From NCBI GenBank assembly GCA_964247055.1, contig OZ176050.1, forward strand, positions 11,532,001-11,596,000: 64,000 nt of DNA, in the 5' to 3' direction. This document shows positions 1 through 12,406 of this stretch, in pieces. This DNA comes from Paragordius varius (lineage: Eukaryota > Nematomorpha). The translations under genes and the position numbers were made by a program. Positions within the stretch are counted from its first letter, which is position 1. Each line of letters starts with the position of its first letter. The notes under the pieces were generated by a model. It was not told the DNA's origin and made no database searches. It saw only the letters and a program-made list of their open reading frames with translations.

Positions 1-2465
1 ATAAATTATTCCAAGTCGCAAATGTATTTCATTAGCGCGTTCAAAGTTGGGATCTACATAGAGCGTTTGTAGGAAAGCATTGGTCGCTCTTGAAAAGTCA
101 TAAAATAAAAATAATATAAAGTTGTAAACTTTTAAACATTAGTTTGTTAAATTTTAAAATGCTACTCTACAAACGGAAGAGTAATAAAATTTCAAGTTCA
201 TGATTGCTGCTAATATATATAAAAAATTCAAAGAAATTTTGATTTTATGTTAGTTGCATAATAAAAAAGCAATTAACAGTTATCAAAGTAAATTAAGTGT
301 TAATATCTAGCCTTTAAAATTTATATCTATAGAAGTTATTTTGTAAGGCCAATGTCAGAAATTAATTTTTACGACTAGAACAATGGGTTAATTTTAAGGA
401 CATTCCTTGATTATACTTCTAAAACAGACATTTTTTCAAGACAAATAGTATCATATAACCTTATATAAATCCAATTAATTAATTAGATAAGAGATATTAA
501 TTAGTAAATTAATTAATGGGAGATTTTGAAACAAATTTAATTACCTAGAAAAGATATCTATTGAACATTAAAAAATCTTCAGAACAGAGCACAGATAAAA
601 AATTTTGCCCCATAAAATGTTAAAAAAAAATTATAAAGACACCTTAACCTGAAATCTTAATTCTTCAATAGTTTTAATTGATTTTCAGTAAAGAGCGTAA
701 TTAATGGATTTCTAACTGTCATCACAAAATTAGCGCAATTATGATTAAAAGCTATTGGAAATAATTATTTTGTAATTTATATCTCCAAAAATAATTCATG
801 TTTTACCCAAAAACGGATAAAAAATAAAAAAAAATGCGGTATATTTATCCTCACTTCTTTGTTGTTCTTTCTCCCAATGTTAACATTCCATAAGGAATAT
901 GGCAAAAGATTAAAGTTCATGTAATCCAAATTTATATTAACAATAATTATTGAAAACAATTAGATACATTTGTAATTCATATAAAAACGCTCCCAAAAGC
1001 ACACAACAAAGATAATTAACTGTGAAAATTAAACAACATTATATATTTAATATAATTTCTAAAAAATGAACCCAATATGGTAAAATTAAGTAACTGAAAA
1101 AAAAGCATAATTTGTTGGAAAACCCTTAATATTTATACCATTACTAAATAAAAAAAATTGTAAAGGAAAGGGGGGTTTTAGTGCTTTTATCGTATTAAAT
1201 GATGTCTTAATAACATATAATAGTATAAGAGTAATGGGTAGTTGGTTGTCTGATGACAAAAATTATTTCACTTTAGGCGATAATTTGGTGTCAAAATTTC
1301 TCTCAAATTAATTAAATATATATATATATTTTTATATCTATCTACTTATGTAAGGCAATAAATATTTTGTAACATAGTTTATCTTATGTAATTATATAAT
1401 TACGACAAAAATGGTTAACGTTCAATAGTATAAAAAAATAAAAAAATTGTTAAAAAATAAAAATCATTATTAAGTAAAAATTTTTTAATCATTAAACATA
1501 CTGTATAAAAATTTCAATGCCAACCAATTCAGCAGATATTTTTTTCATGAACAAGAGGAGGTTAACAATAAAATAAACCATAAATATTTGTGAGAAAGAT
1601 CGTAAAATAAATTTTTAACATTAGTATTTATAATTTAAAGGGGTTATATACAAGCCTCTAAATTTGTCAAAAATAGTTTTTTACCTTAAACTAGTTGTTA
1701 AGCTCTTTTTTTAGTCATGTAGTAATAAAAAAAGTGCCCATAAAACTGTTTAAAAAGTAAAGGGAAGGGCACAAAAAATATTGTTTGGATAACTTAGTTA
1801 AAATATACCTCCTCTACCAAAAATATATGTTGAGGGATGTAATGTAGTAGAATAAAATATTTGGAAGAATAAAACTAATGAGATATATTAAGAGATATGG
1901 AATGATGGTAATTAATATATTTCAAGTTTTTCAACAAAATATTGGATTGAAAATAGCTAGAATACTCTAAAGGGACATGAAATGATAAATAACCTTTGCC
2001 AATACAAATATACTATTAAATTGGAAAAGGATGTGTTATATAAGTGAACAAAAATAAATATACAGCTCTCTGTAGAATCTTAAAACAATAATAATTTTGT
2101 TATTTTTATAATTATTATACTATATATGATAAAAATGATCGCGGAAGCAAATATTTACTTAATAAGGCAAATAATTTGCAAAAATATTATTGTTGTTAAT
2201 TATATATTATCAGAAGAGGTATGTAACATAGTCACAATATTAATCTAAAACTGCCAATTTTTTGAAGTGTTAAAATTTAAAACAATACATGCTGTTTGAT
2301 GATACAATTATTATGCAATATTTGAATAGTTGTATTATTGAGATATCAAAATGTAAAATTAATTGGATAGTGTTGCCATGTCTTAAATTAAGTATAATTT
2401 ATACGTTTTTTTTGTATGGGAGATAATACAAACATATAGAAACAAATCTTATGTAATTAGCGGTA

Positions 2466-2496
<31 letters not shown>

Positions 2497-5400
2497 AAGA
2501 AAAATTAAAGATCATTGTACAGGTAAGATAAAGGTGAATCAATTGAACCAAAGCCAACGGAGATTTGTGTAATTTATGCAATATATATACATTACGGTAA
2601 TATTGATATTAGCACATAAATGATTGTGGTCAGATATTATAAAAAATAAAATAAATTATTATTTTACTAGGTGAAACAAAGATAAAATGTTATGTATAAA
2701 AGATTCCAAACACCAACCAGCATGAGGTATGAATTGTATATATTAGAGGGAATAAGGAATGTTTATTTGATTAATATACCTCTCCATGAGAGATATATCT
2801 ATAATCAGTTATTTGATAATCGTGTTTAAAAACAACAAAAATGGCAATACTATATTCCACGTTGTAAAAAAATAAATATGTACAGAGTTAGAGTAATTTT
2901 CATACCATTTTTAAATGGTAAATAATGTATTAGTTATATAGTTAATTATGTAATATTTTTGTTATCTAAAACAGTATTGATTGATTTTATTGCGTATATG
3001 CACACAAATACAGAAATAATAAATAAAGGGAAAATCTAAATATTAAATTAAATATATATATAAATACGAAAATATAAAACAACAATGTATTTTATGTTAT
3101 TTATATATATATATATGAATTTAAATAGAGTAGAATAATTATATTTATTTTATTGTATGGGTTTATGTATGAATACTTAGTCTTAGTAATATCGTAAAAA
3201 ATCTAAAACAACCACAATATTAACCCTATTTCCCCAGTATATATTGATTTATACTAATGCTATACGCATACAGTAGTGTATGTTTGTCCATAATTAAATA
3301 TACAAAATTAATGTTATAAACTAGGAAAAAATGTAAAATTTTAACCTCTTTGTTAATTTTTACCATACGCTACTGTATGTAAAGAAGATACATTAGCAAA
3401 AAGACAAAAAAAGCATCTATATATTTTTTGTCCTACTACACCAAACCACCACAATTTTGGGACCATATAGTAGTATTAATATTAAAAATAATTTTATGCG
3501 TCCAACAAAAGTCCTATAAACAGTAAAATATGTAAAAAACTTAAATGAAACAAACACCCACCTGCAATAGATTACCACAAACAATTTTAATAAATACACA
3601 TAACTTGACTTTAAACTTTATTTTTTGGTCCCGTGATAACTTTTAATAAAGCATTAATGTGTAAAAAAATATGTAAACAGGTAGATACACATTCAAAGTT
3701 TTGTTTAAATAAACCCTTTACATTAATACAATATGCCTTTACAAATTTGTTGTAAAAATAGTAGTGTATGTATAATTAAGGTCATCTCATCTTTTCACTA
3801 TATTAGAAATTACAGTACATCTTTATTTATATTTTCAACATTCTCAATGTCAACATTATCCATGAAAATTATGTGAAACATTACAAACTAGAGTGAGATA
3901 ACGATGACTTTATTGCAGAAATAAATTAATATATACAAAACTGAGATCTCTCCAAGCAGAAAATAGAAAAAAATTGGTAAACTTGAAAAAAATATAAAAA
4001 TGATAATTTTGGTCACGTAGTAAGTGCATTATTTAGTTATCCAATAATTTTTTCTATATATGGAGGTACTAGTTGAAAAACACAAATACAGTATGTACAT
4101 TAATGATGCTCAATTGAAATTATTGTTTACTGATTGTTAATAGAGTTGCGTATGATATTAAACAAATTTTGTCCATAATAAAAAAATTAATGTGTTAAGG
4201 CAGGAACAAATTTAATTTTAATTAATTGTTGTTTTTTAGCCATACGGTACTGTATTGCCAATTGGCCGAAAATAAAGTGAACTGACCAACATTAATGTGC
4301 ATACTCTAAAATATCGTACCCTATATTTTAGCAAAAAAAGTTATAAAGATAGAAGCAATTTTACGGAAAACTATAATTCGATTTAGATGGCCGGTGCGCA
4401 GACGATAGCAGGACAAATTTCAAACATGGCATCCGTTTTATTGGTCATTATAATGGGCACAGTAATTATTTCCAGGATTACAAAAATAATTTGTAAGAAT
4501 ATACATATTAAATGAGGTTCACTTTCTATGATAAATTTTATCGTAGCTTAAAAATTTTTAAATGCTCCCAAAAATAACATTAATACAGAATAAATCAGTA
4601 TATTTTATATTCTTATATAAATTTTGAAAGCCACCAATCTTTGGTCACCCCATATTATTTTCCAAATATCTCGAAAATTAAAGCATATAGCGTATTTCTA
4701 AATGTTGTCAAAAATATGGTGAAGCGCCATAAAACATCTTTCTAACAAAGTTAAAAAAACAGTATTATCGAGACAAAAAATTTTAATTAATTGAAAAAAA
4801 AACATAGTAAAAATATAAACATAGACAAAAATAAGAGATGTACGCTTTGCTACATAGCGTCCTTTTTCCCTTTAACATGCTTGCCACGATTTCACCCAAA
4901 GATGAAAATCATAAAAATATGAATAAATAAATTAAAATCTGAACAAAAATAATTAATCATAATTTTTTGTGCAATGCGCGTGCTTTTGTATAAATTACCG
5001 CAATCAATATCTTACTGAACCAGCCAGCGTTTCACGAAAAGCATTCCCATAAATATATATCAATATTTAAAATCGTTTTTTAAAACTGTGAGACAAAAAT
5101 GGCGTCATGAAAATAAATTATTGAAAGAGCTGAAAATCCAAAAATGTTATTGGGCATCAGCCAAGAATTTTCAAAATTTCTTAAATTTTATGCGCAATGT
5201 AATTTAAATATTTTAAAGTGAGTATACCAACTTTAAAAATCCCAAAAAGGGTCGATTGGATTTGGAGACCCCAAAACTGATTTTTAGTAACCAGCTGTTA
5301 TTGAAAAGTTTTAAATAATTTAAATTTAAGTTTGGCAAAGAGTTGATTTATAAAATTTCTTTGCCTTATGGGTGGTTGACGATGACAAAAAGAATAAAAA

Positions 5401-8400
5401 ATTAATTATTTATTAAACAAATCCAATTGAATAAAAACTATAGCGTTTTTTTAAGCGTGTTTTTAAAAATCTTGATAGTTGAAATTGTAATATAAATTTA
5501 TCCGAAACCTTTTTCCGTCAAATAATTTTAATATTGAAATAAATAATAATAAATATATTTTAAAAAAAATTATGATCTTTAAAGAGTAGGCATGTTGAAA
5601 AAGTTTACCATTTATTGTTAATGAAGTGGTAAAAAAGTTGAGTTGCATTCGTAAAAGAAATGATAACCTTTTTCCGCGTTGGAAATGGAAAAAAAACTTA
5701 AAATTATTTCTGGCACCGAACAAGCTAAAAATTTAGATTAAAATATTAACGTGCTGAAGCGAGATATCTAGATTATACTTGATAAAAAATTAGTTATCTG
5801 ATGGGATGCTTCAATTATCAAACAAACCTATACAATATGCTAGATATCTAAATTCAATTATATATAAAAACTTCATTTTGTAACTGACTTCTAAAAGACA
5901 AATTTATATCGCTCCAAATGCAATATTGCCCCCATTTTAAATTCTGGCGATTTCCATATCCTGGAACACCGAAATTTCAAAACTACATTTTTGACCAAAA
6001 TCTTGATACGTCGAAAATGGACATACTAAACGTGCACCTTTATAAAGCCTTTTTATCAGTTTACATGCTTTACTAAAAACTAATTTTGTCTAAAATATAT
6101 CCTTTTAATCAGTCTTCTGACTGTTAAAAGTTACATGAAAAAAATTCTTGCTGGGCCAAATGTATCCCTTAAAAATATATTTTGTATAATGTTTTTAAGG
6201 GTATTTATTCACTTAAAGTTAACTTTAATTGTCAAAAATTTATTAGATGCCCGTCAATGCAATGTGATTTATTCCATTGGACACATGGTATATATCACTA
6301 CTAAAACCAAATATTTATGTAGGAATTGCACCTATATGGGAGATATATCATCAAGAAAAAAAAACAAGATTTGAGACATTATTAATAAGTTCGTGATATT
6401 GTTTTGGTTATAATATTCATGAAGCGACAACATGTCCAATAATATTATTTGAACAAACCCTTACCAGATAAAAGAAAACTTGGGGCATCAAACTAAAAAA
6501 ATGATTAAAACAAAAACTAAAATATAGTTTTGAATCTTGAATACAGATTAATGAGTATAAGGCGACAATAATGTTTAACCACAAAAATGATATGTAGGTA
6601 CACAAATGTTAACCATTAATATTTGTCTAAATCTATTGTATGTGACATAAGTCGTATTTTAAAGATATACCCACTAAATAATTTATAGGGTCATTTAACT
6701 TTACCTTTTGTAAAAAAAGAAACTTTCGCGCTACTAAAAATTTAATCAATGCAAACAAGAAAAAAATCAATTTAAACACCATTATAAACTTAAAACAGTG
6801 CTATTAATTAAAGATGATCAGAATAATTTTCCAAAAACTCTAAGACAAAATATTAATAACTCATTTGAAAACCACAGATGTGTGATCGTCTGAAAAAAAT
6901 ATTTTTCATTGCAAAGCAAAAGATATAAAAAAAAATCAAAAACCAACCTCTCAGAGTGACAAATTATTGAATTATATTTCATATTTTAAAATTTTAAATA
7001 ATGCTGAATGCAACCTTTAAAATAACGTGAATAATATATGTTGCCATCGAATCGCCAAAACACATCTTAAAGATTTTTCCAAATAATTGCAAAAGTGTAT
7101 TGGGTACCTATCTCAAATTATAGGGTCTTAATGGTCAAAGATATTATTAATGCGTTAAAAATGATGATATGTACATTTTTTTGATCAATATTTATATAAA
7201 TTTTTAATCCGCATACTAGAATTTTTTGAGGTAAACATATAAAGTGAAGACTTATAATAAATTAATTAGAAAAAACGGATAAAACTAAATGATATTTATT
7301 CAAAACAGTGGAATCGCAAACAGCATCAATATGCAATTTTTATTTTTAACTGCAATATAGGATATTGTAATGATTTAAGTCCGTATTTTTTTATTTTTTT
7401 AAGCAAAAATTTCCAGGTCGCATTTTGAACATCTTTTTTAAAACAATATTTCAACATCTTATGTTTATCCTAATAAATAGTAAAAAATTGTAATCGCATA
7501 ATACTCAAAATTAGGTCATTAAAATAATAATATACCCTATTTTTCGCAAAAAATTTGGGATTCCTACGATATACAATATATACAAATACTAAAAAGCTAA
7601 TTATTAAAATTTTTAGATTCATAAAACTAAAACACTATTGGCGCTTAAATTTATTAAATTAGGTTAAATGCGTTAATAAAGTTATTTTACATTTTGATAT
7701 TTTAAATCAGTGATACTCAAACCGCGGCCCGCGGGCCGCATGCGGCCCTAAGAGTGCTTTAAAATTGCCCTATGACCATATTGATACTTAAATTATTTTT
7801 TTTAATTTTTAAAATACACATAAACGAATTTTCGCTTATTTTAATATTAATTTATTTTCTTTAGATTTAATTTTGGTAATTTTTATTTTTTACCCAATAT
7901 GTAAAATTTCCCTATTATATAAGTTAAAAATTTTGGCACACGTTTTTGTTTCTATATGCTATTTTCTTTTCATTTTGAAATTTTTATTGCATTCTTTTTT
8001 TGTTTTTTAGTCTTTCACCCAAGCTTGCACATACATATTCTTTGCTATCCTGCATCATAACTCATATTCATAAAATATTTTTAAAATAAACATCATTAAA
8101 TTTCAACCTGTTTTTTTATATCATAATTTAAATTTTATTCCTATTTTTGAAAAAATTTATATAATATTTTAACATAAATTCAAGATGTCATCTAAAGCTA
8201 AACTTAAATTATACGAAAATCACTCCTTTAAAAAGGAATGGGAAGAAAAATTTAAAATTATAATGTTGTTAAATGCCTTATATAAGGACAACATAATTAA
8301 AAAAATACAATATTGAATGATTTACAATCCAAATTTCTCCCAAATTAACTGAATGCGGAAAACGAAAAATACAAAAAGAATTATACCAGAAAGAAAAATC

Positions 8401-11017
8401 TATTATGCCCATGACAACCAGGGAAAAGCTTTAACATTAGCTTTGTATGAAATATGCTATTTTCTAGGAAAAAATATAAAACCCATTCCCAACTAATAAA
8501 AGAATATTTAATAAATGGTTGCACTTTTTCATTTGATTAATTCCATAATCATGAGGCAAATTAAAAAACATATGATTTAATAGACGCATTGAAGATATCA
8601 GAAAACTTTTTGGCGGAAGGCGCCATCTCCTTCTAAGTTTTAAATATATTTTTAACACTCTGGAAAACTGCAAATATTTTAGTGTTGGTATTGATTACAG
8701 CACTGATATTAGTTCAACACCTCAATGTGCGCTAATCGTGCTATTTTGCAACGAAAACAAAATCAACGAGGAATATATTAAATTTTTACCAATGTATAAC
8801 GAAAGGAAGTTTTCACGAAAGCACATATTTTCTTCGATAATAATGGTATATTTAAGAAAAAATTGGTTTCACTCTGCTAGCTCTCCCTCAATGATAGGAA
8901 CAAACAAAGGATTTATATTTCTTTTTGAAAAACAAATAATTTGCAAAATATTATATGCTTTCACTGCGTTATTCATCAGCAAAACTTGATTTCGTGTGTA
9001 AAAAATGACTTCTTCAGTTATTAAAACGGTTGTGTATATAGTTTATCACATTCGTTGCATAGAATTCAACCGCTGTTTGAAAGATCTCCACAGTGGTTTG
9101 ATGATATTCTTTTGTACACCGCTGTGAGATGGCTATGCCTTAGCATAAAACACTCCTATATTTTCCAAATTCATGAAGAAAATATGGAATCTACAGCGGA
9201 GATTAATTTAATAATAGACATTCATTTATCATTTTTATTTAATAAAATGAAGTTCAGATTTCAAAAGAAATATTAAATTACTTAAAACTCGTTAAAAATA
9301 CATGGCATATGGATATCCAATATTAAGTTGAGTATTTCGGTATAGGCGCTTTTTGTTGAAGAATTCGTAGATTTTAAATGATTCCAATTTGGGGCTATAT
9401 TCAAGGAGAATCGTAGAAAAAGATATGCAGAGTTTCGGCAAGACCAAATAAATATGAAAATATAAAAAAATGTGCTCAAGTTATCTTAACTGTTTTTCCC
9501 ACCACAACTTACAGGTGTGAGAGGGCATATTTAACAATGAAGTAGGTAAGGAATACATACAGAAATCGCTTAATCGATGATTATATGAAGGACTTTGTGA
9601 AATTGGCATGTCATGAGGTGAAACCAAATTTGTCAAAAATTATTGGTTAATGTCCAATACTGTTGTTATCAAAATATTTTAATTTTTTAAACTAAATGGT
9701 ACCAAACGGGTTTTTAGCTGGATTATGCTATCCTCAAAAACCATTGTGCTTAGAGTAGAAATATGTGTCAAATAATGGAAGATTTGCCATTAAAAGCTTC
9801 ATGGCCCTCGAAAAAAAAATATAATTTGGCCCGTCAAATTTTTTTGGTGAGTACCACTGTTTTAAATTATTGAAAAAGTTTGAGTCAAATCAAATTAGAT
9901 AAATTCATTACAAGATTGTGTAAATTTTACTAGTTTTAGTTTTCCCCACAAATTGTTCTGACCGATTCTGAATGCACTAATGAATGCATTATGACAGTAA
10001 CTGCGACCGCTTATAAAAATGGTCAGTCAAATATAATTACGTGTTCATCTTAAGTTTTTATAGAATTTTTAATTTTATTAAAAAAATGTAAAAAATATTA
10101 AAAATTTTAAGGGCTTGTAATTTATAATTATATCATTAAAAAGCGATTTGGTTGATAAATTAAATTTTATAATTTATAGACAATATAAATTTCGAAAGGG
10201 TAGTATAAATTGACGGGTTATGAACATAAATAGCTACATTTCTAATCAGTCTTCACAGTAGTTATTTTTGGGTAAAAACTCCCCCAATTACTCCCAGCCA
10301 GCTACCACTATACAAATGCACAGGGTATAATTTCAATATATTTCTTTATTAAGTTAACATTTAATTATATACATTTAAAATTAATTACCGTAGATTCGTT
10401 AATTAATTTGTATATATATATATAAAGTAATTAATAAAATTTGGGTACAAACAATAATTTAAGCATAAATTCAATTTTTAATAAATTGACCAAGGTTCCA
10501 ACACTATGTCAAAATTTGGGAAAACCACAAAGAACGCGTTGATTATACTATTAGGTTAAACCCTGTAGGTCCAAAAGTATTTTAATATACATTTTAAAGT
10601 TTATTAAGTAATAATAAGCTTTTTTACGGATATTTTGATTTTAGGTATTTTTATTTCTAAGCGTAAATCCTGACTTATTCTAAAATGCTAATATTTACTC
10701 TCTTTAATAAAATTAATTAATATATCCATCTTTGATATAATTGATGTAATCGCGTATTTATAACAAATGTTAGCTAGTAATTTTAAAAACTCGCTTGTTA
10801 CAAAAATTCCGTTTTGTCTTTATAAATATTTTTTTATTGTTTAGTATATTTATTATAGTTAGAAAAGACTTACAAATCAAAGGCTCCAAAATGGAAGTAT
10901 ACCAAAGCTAGTCCATACAAAAATATTGAATCCTGTATAATAAAAAATTTAGGAATTTGAAAATTACTTTCCAATAACTTTCGTCTAATTGGCAACATTG
11001 TTGATATGCTGATAAGG
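1..11017 (-). CDS. utx-1: UTX/KDM6A-like histone H3K27 demethylase, TPR region, partial (3 exons)
   Basis: Three minus-strand exons are seen: 11017-10968, 10932-10874 and 88 to beyond position 1. Phases agree (1/0, 0/2, 2). The products read ALSAYQQCCQLDESYWK, then DSIFLYGLALVYFHFGAFD, then LATNAFLQTLYVDPNF followed by ERANEIHLRLG. From memory this is colinear with the vertebrate UTX TPR stretch ALSAYQRYYSLQSDYWK, FLYGLGLVYFHYNAFQ, WAIKAFQEVLYVDPSF. The family removes methyl groups from histone H3 Lys27 in the nucleus; its TPRs bind partners of COMPASS-type complexes. The JmjC catalytic domain would lie left of the window. Intron sizes are 35 nt (10967-10933) and about 10.8 kb (10873-89), the latter holding a hAT element. 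I did not find the exons upstream of 11017, so the 5' part is missing from this model. The reconstruction crosses two splice junctions with family identity, so it is unlikely to be chance. Confidence 0.8.
2468..2497. repeat. (CA)n microsatellite
   Basis: An uninterrupted CA dinucleotide run of about 15 units, lying in the UTX intron. Confidence 0.95.
4387..4551 (+). CDS. Possible small membrane protein, doubtful
   Basis: An ATG at 4387 directly follows TTTAG, a splice-acceptor-like sequence, and opens a frame beginning MAGAQTIAGQISNMA with a hydrophobic stretch after it. Its base composition is richer in G and C than the surroundings. A consensus GTAAGA donor occurs at 4493. Removing 4493-4516 (24 nt, ending in AG) gives a 46-residue product; without splicing the frame stops at about 42 residues. 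I recognise no family. Against it, a segment near 16040-16100 shares pieces such as GACGATAG, so this may be a repeat end rather than a gene. Function unknown. Confidence 0.2.
7708..9859 (+). mobile_element. hAT DNA transposon, copy 1 (ZBED5/GTF2IRD2-like transposase remnant)
   Basis: The ends are CAGTGATACTCA at 7708 and TGAGTACCACTG ending at 9859, which are imperfect terminal inverted repeats. The 8-bp target duplication ttttaaat is perfect on both sides (7700-7707 and 9860-9867), as expected for hAT. Inside are decayed transposase pieces on the plus strand: a start near 8185 (MSSKAKLKLY then FKKEWEEKF), a catalytic-core-like segment near 8880-8950 (PSMIGTNKGFIFLFEKQ), and LLYTAVRWLCLSIKHS near 9110-9160. 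Several frameshifts and stops break it, so it is not autonomous. It sits in the UTX intron. Element length 2,152 bp. Confidence 0.9.
9860..10873. other. UTX intron, right part: nothing recognised
   Basis: AT-rich non-coding sequence between the hAT target duplication and the UTX exon at 10874-10932. A short (TA)n run lies near 10411-10422. No coding or structured signal was seen. Confidence 0.5.
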
Positions 11018-11822
11018 CTAAACGAAATATAAAATGTTTTACATTTAGCAATTAAATAAAACAGCATTCATATAAATCATTTAATGATATTTAAAATTAG
11101 ATATAATCCATTATAATAAGTCCTAATTTCTTCACGATGGTTATCCAAAATATATTTGTCCAAAATTGATAAAACAAAACATAATGAAAGAGCTAATTTT
11201 ACAGGAAAAAAGGATGTTCACCAATCTTTTATAAATAAGAATTTTTCATTGGTTTAAATAAGAAATAAAAAAATACAATATTGTCAACTCTTAAACAATT
11301 AGCATGGTAGGATGACCTTTACGCAGGCGTATATATTAGTACTGATATTTATAAAAAAATATAAATATCCAGATTATGCGATCAAATGAATTACCTATGT
11401 AACTTTTGATAAATTAATATATTATAAACCCTGAGGATATTGTTCTGTTAAAAGATGAAGATGACCCAAATGGAGATACAATTTGGATTCGGTAAATAAA
11501 TGAATGTTTTCAAAATTCAAGGGCAGCTTGTCCAAATGACTTTCGTTACGTTTCGCAAATAATAGGGATTCAAATAACTCGATACCCTGAATTTATTATT
11601 AGTTTACCTCAACAATATGTTTAAAATGTATGTTGTTCGGTTCTTTAAAATTTATCAAACCATAATCACGACTATTATTTATAATTAAGATAAATACCTA
11701 TCGTAGCTTAAAGAAATATCGTATTCTTTGCTTCCACAATTTTCGGATTCTAGTATCATATGAAAAACAAATTTGGCATATGATTAACTTTTTTTAAAAA
11801 TTAAAAAAAGAATCATTTTTAA
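11018..11822. other. Upstream side of the UTX exons; one unidentified coding-like fragment
   Basis: On the plus strand about 11437-11623 has coding-like composition, with peptides such as EDIVLLKDEDDPNG and NSRAACPNDFRYVSQ. I cannot assign it to a family; it may be a decayed mobile-element fragment or an exon of an unknown gene. The rest is AT-rich. The missing 5' UTX exons were looked for here and not found. Confidence 0.3.
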
Positions 11823-12393
11823 CACTTGGATAGAACACACTCATTTTATTCCGTCGAGTCGAATTAGGGTAGTTAAATACCCCAGGCCTGTTTAAAATTA
11901 TATTATTTAAAAAATATGGAGGGAATCGAAACCAAGCCAAAATTTTGCACTTATATGACATTAATAAACCGAAATATATAAAACTTTATTCAAAAATACT
12001 TGATATTAGTTATTTTAAGCTAAAATCGAAAGGTAAAAATTTATTCAATATGACATGTGTAGGCTGGTAAAATTGAAAAATAATACAAAACAACCGCTTT
12101 TTCTATTTCTATCAATGTTAGATGTAATTTATATAAAAAATTAGCTTTAATTTTACCCTTAAATTTAAATGACGGCGATAATTTGCAAAAAAATAGTAAA
12201 ATAAAAATTTCAAAGTAGTTTGACATATAATTTTTTTTCAAAACAAAATTTTATTTAGATATTTTGGCCTATATATATATTTTATATTAGGATAGAAGCA
12301 TAAATATAAATTTACACCGTTTCCGTCAGGAGTTTTTTAAAAATTCTAAGTCAAATTTAGTCTATGGTATCTAGATCCAATTTAATCAAAGTG
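11823..12393. mobile_element. piggyBac-like MITE with TTAA target sites
   Basis: The element starts CACTTGGAT directly after TTAA (11819-11822) and ends AATCAAAGTG directly before TTAA (12394-12397). Its subterminal sequence GTAGTTAAATACCCC resembles the ends of the larger piggyBac copy at 54719-56368, and the internal segment near 12240-12310 matches that copy in inverse orientation. No transposase is encoded. Length 571 bp. Confidence 0.75.
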
Positions 12394-12406
12394 TTAATTA
12401 TGATAA

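Larger units (their letters stand above)
89..7707. other. Large UTX intron, left part: no supported exon
   Basis: AT-rich sequence inside the large minus-strand UTX intron. I see a (CA)n tract at 2468-2497, several short AT runs and one doubtful small ORF at 4387-4551. Open frames of 60-86 codons in this stretch have compositions and residues typical of chance AT-rich frames, and none resembles a family I know. Confidence 0.5.

Noticed and set aside
5463-5723. 86-codon minus-strand frame rich in Phe, Leu and Lys
   Set aside because: Composition is that of chance AT-rich sequence; no family resemblance and no splice or start context.
6135-6374. 79-codon plus-strand frame with a CRNC motif
   Set aside because: A single Cys pair is not enough for a zinc ribbon; no neighbouring exons and no family resemblance.
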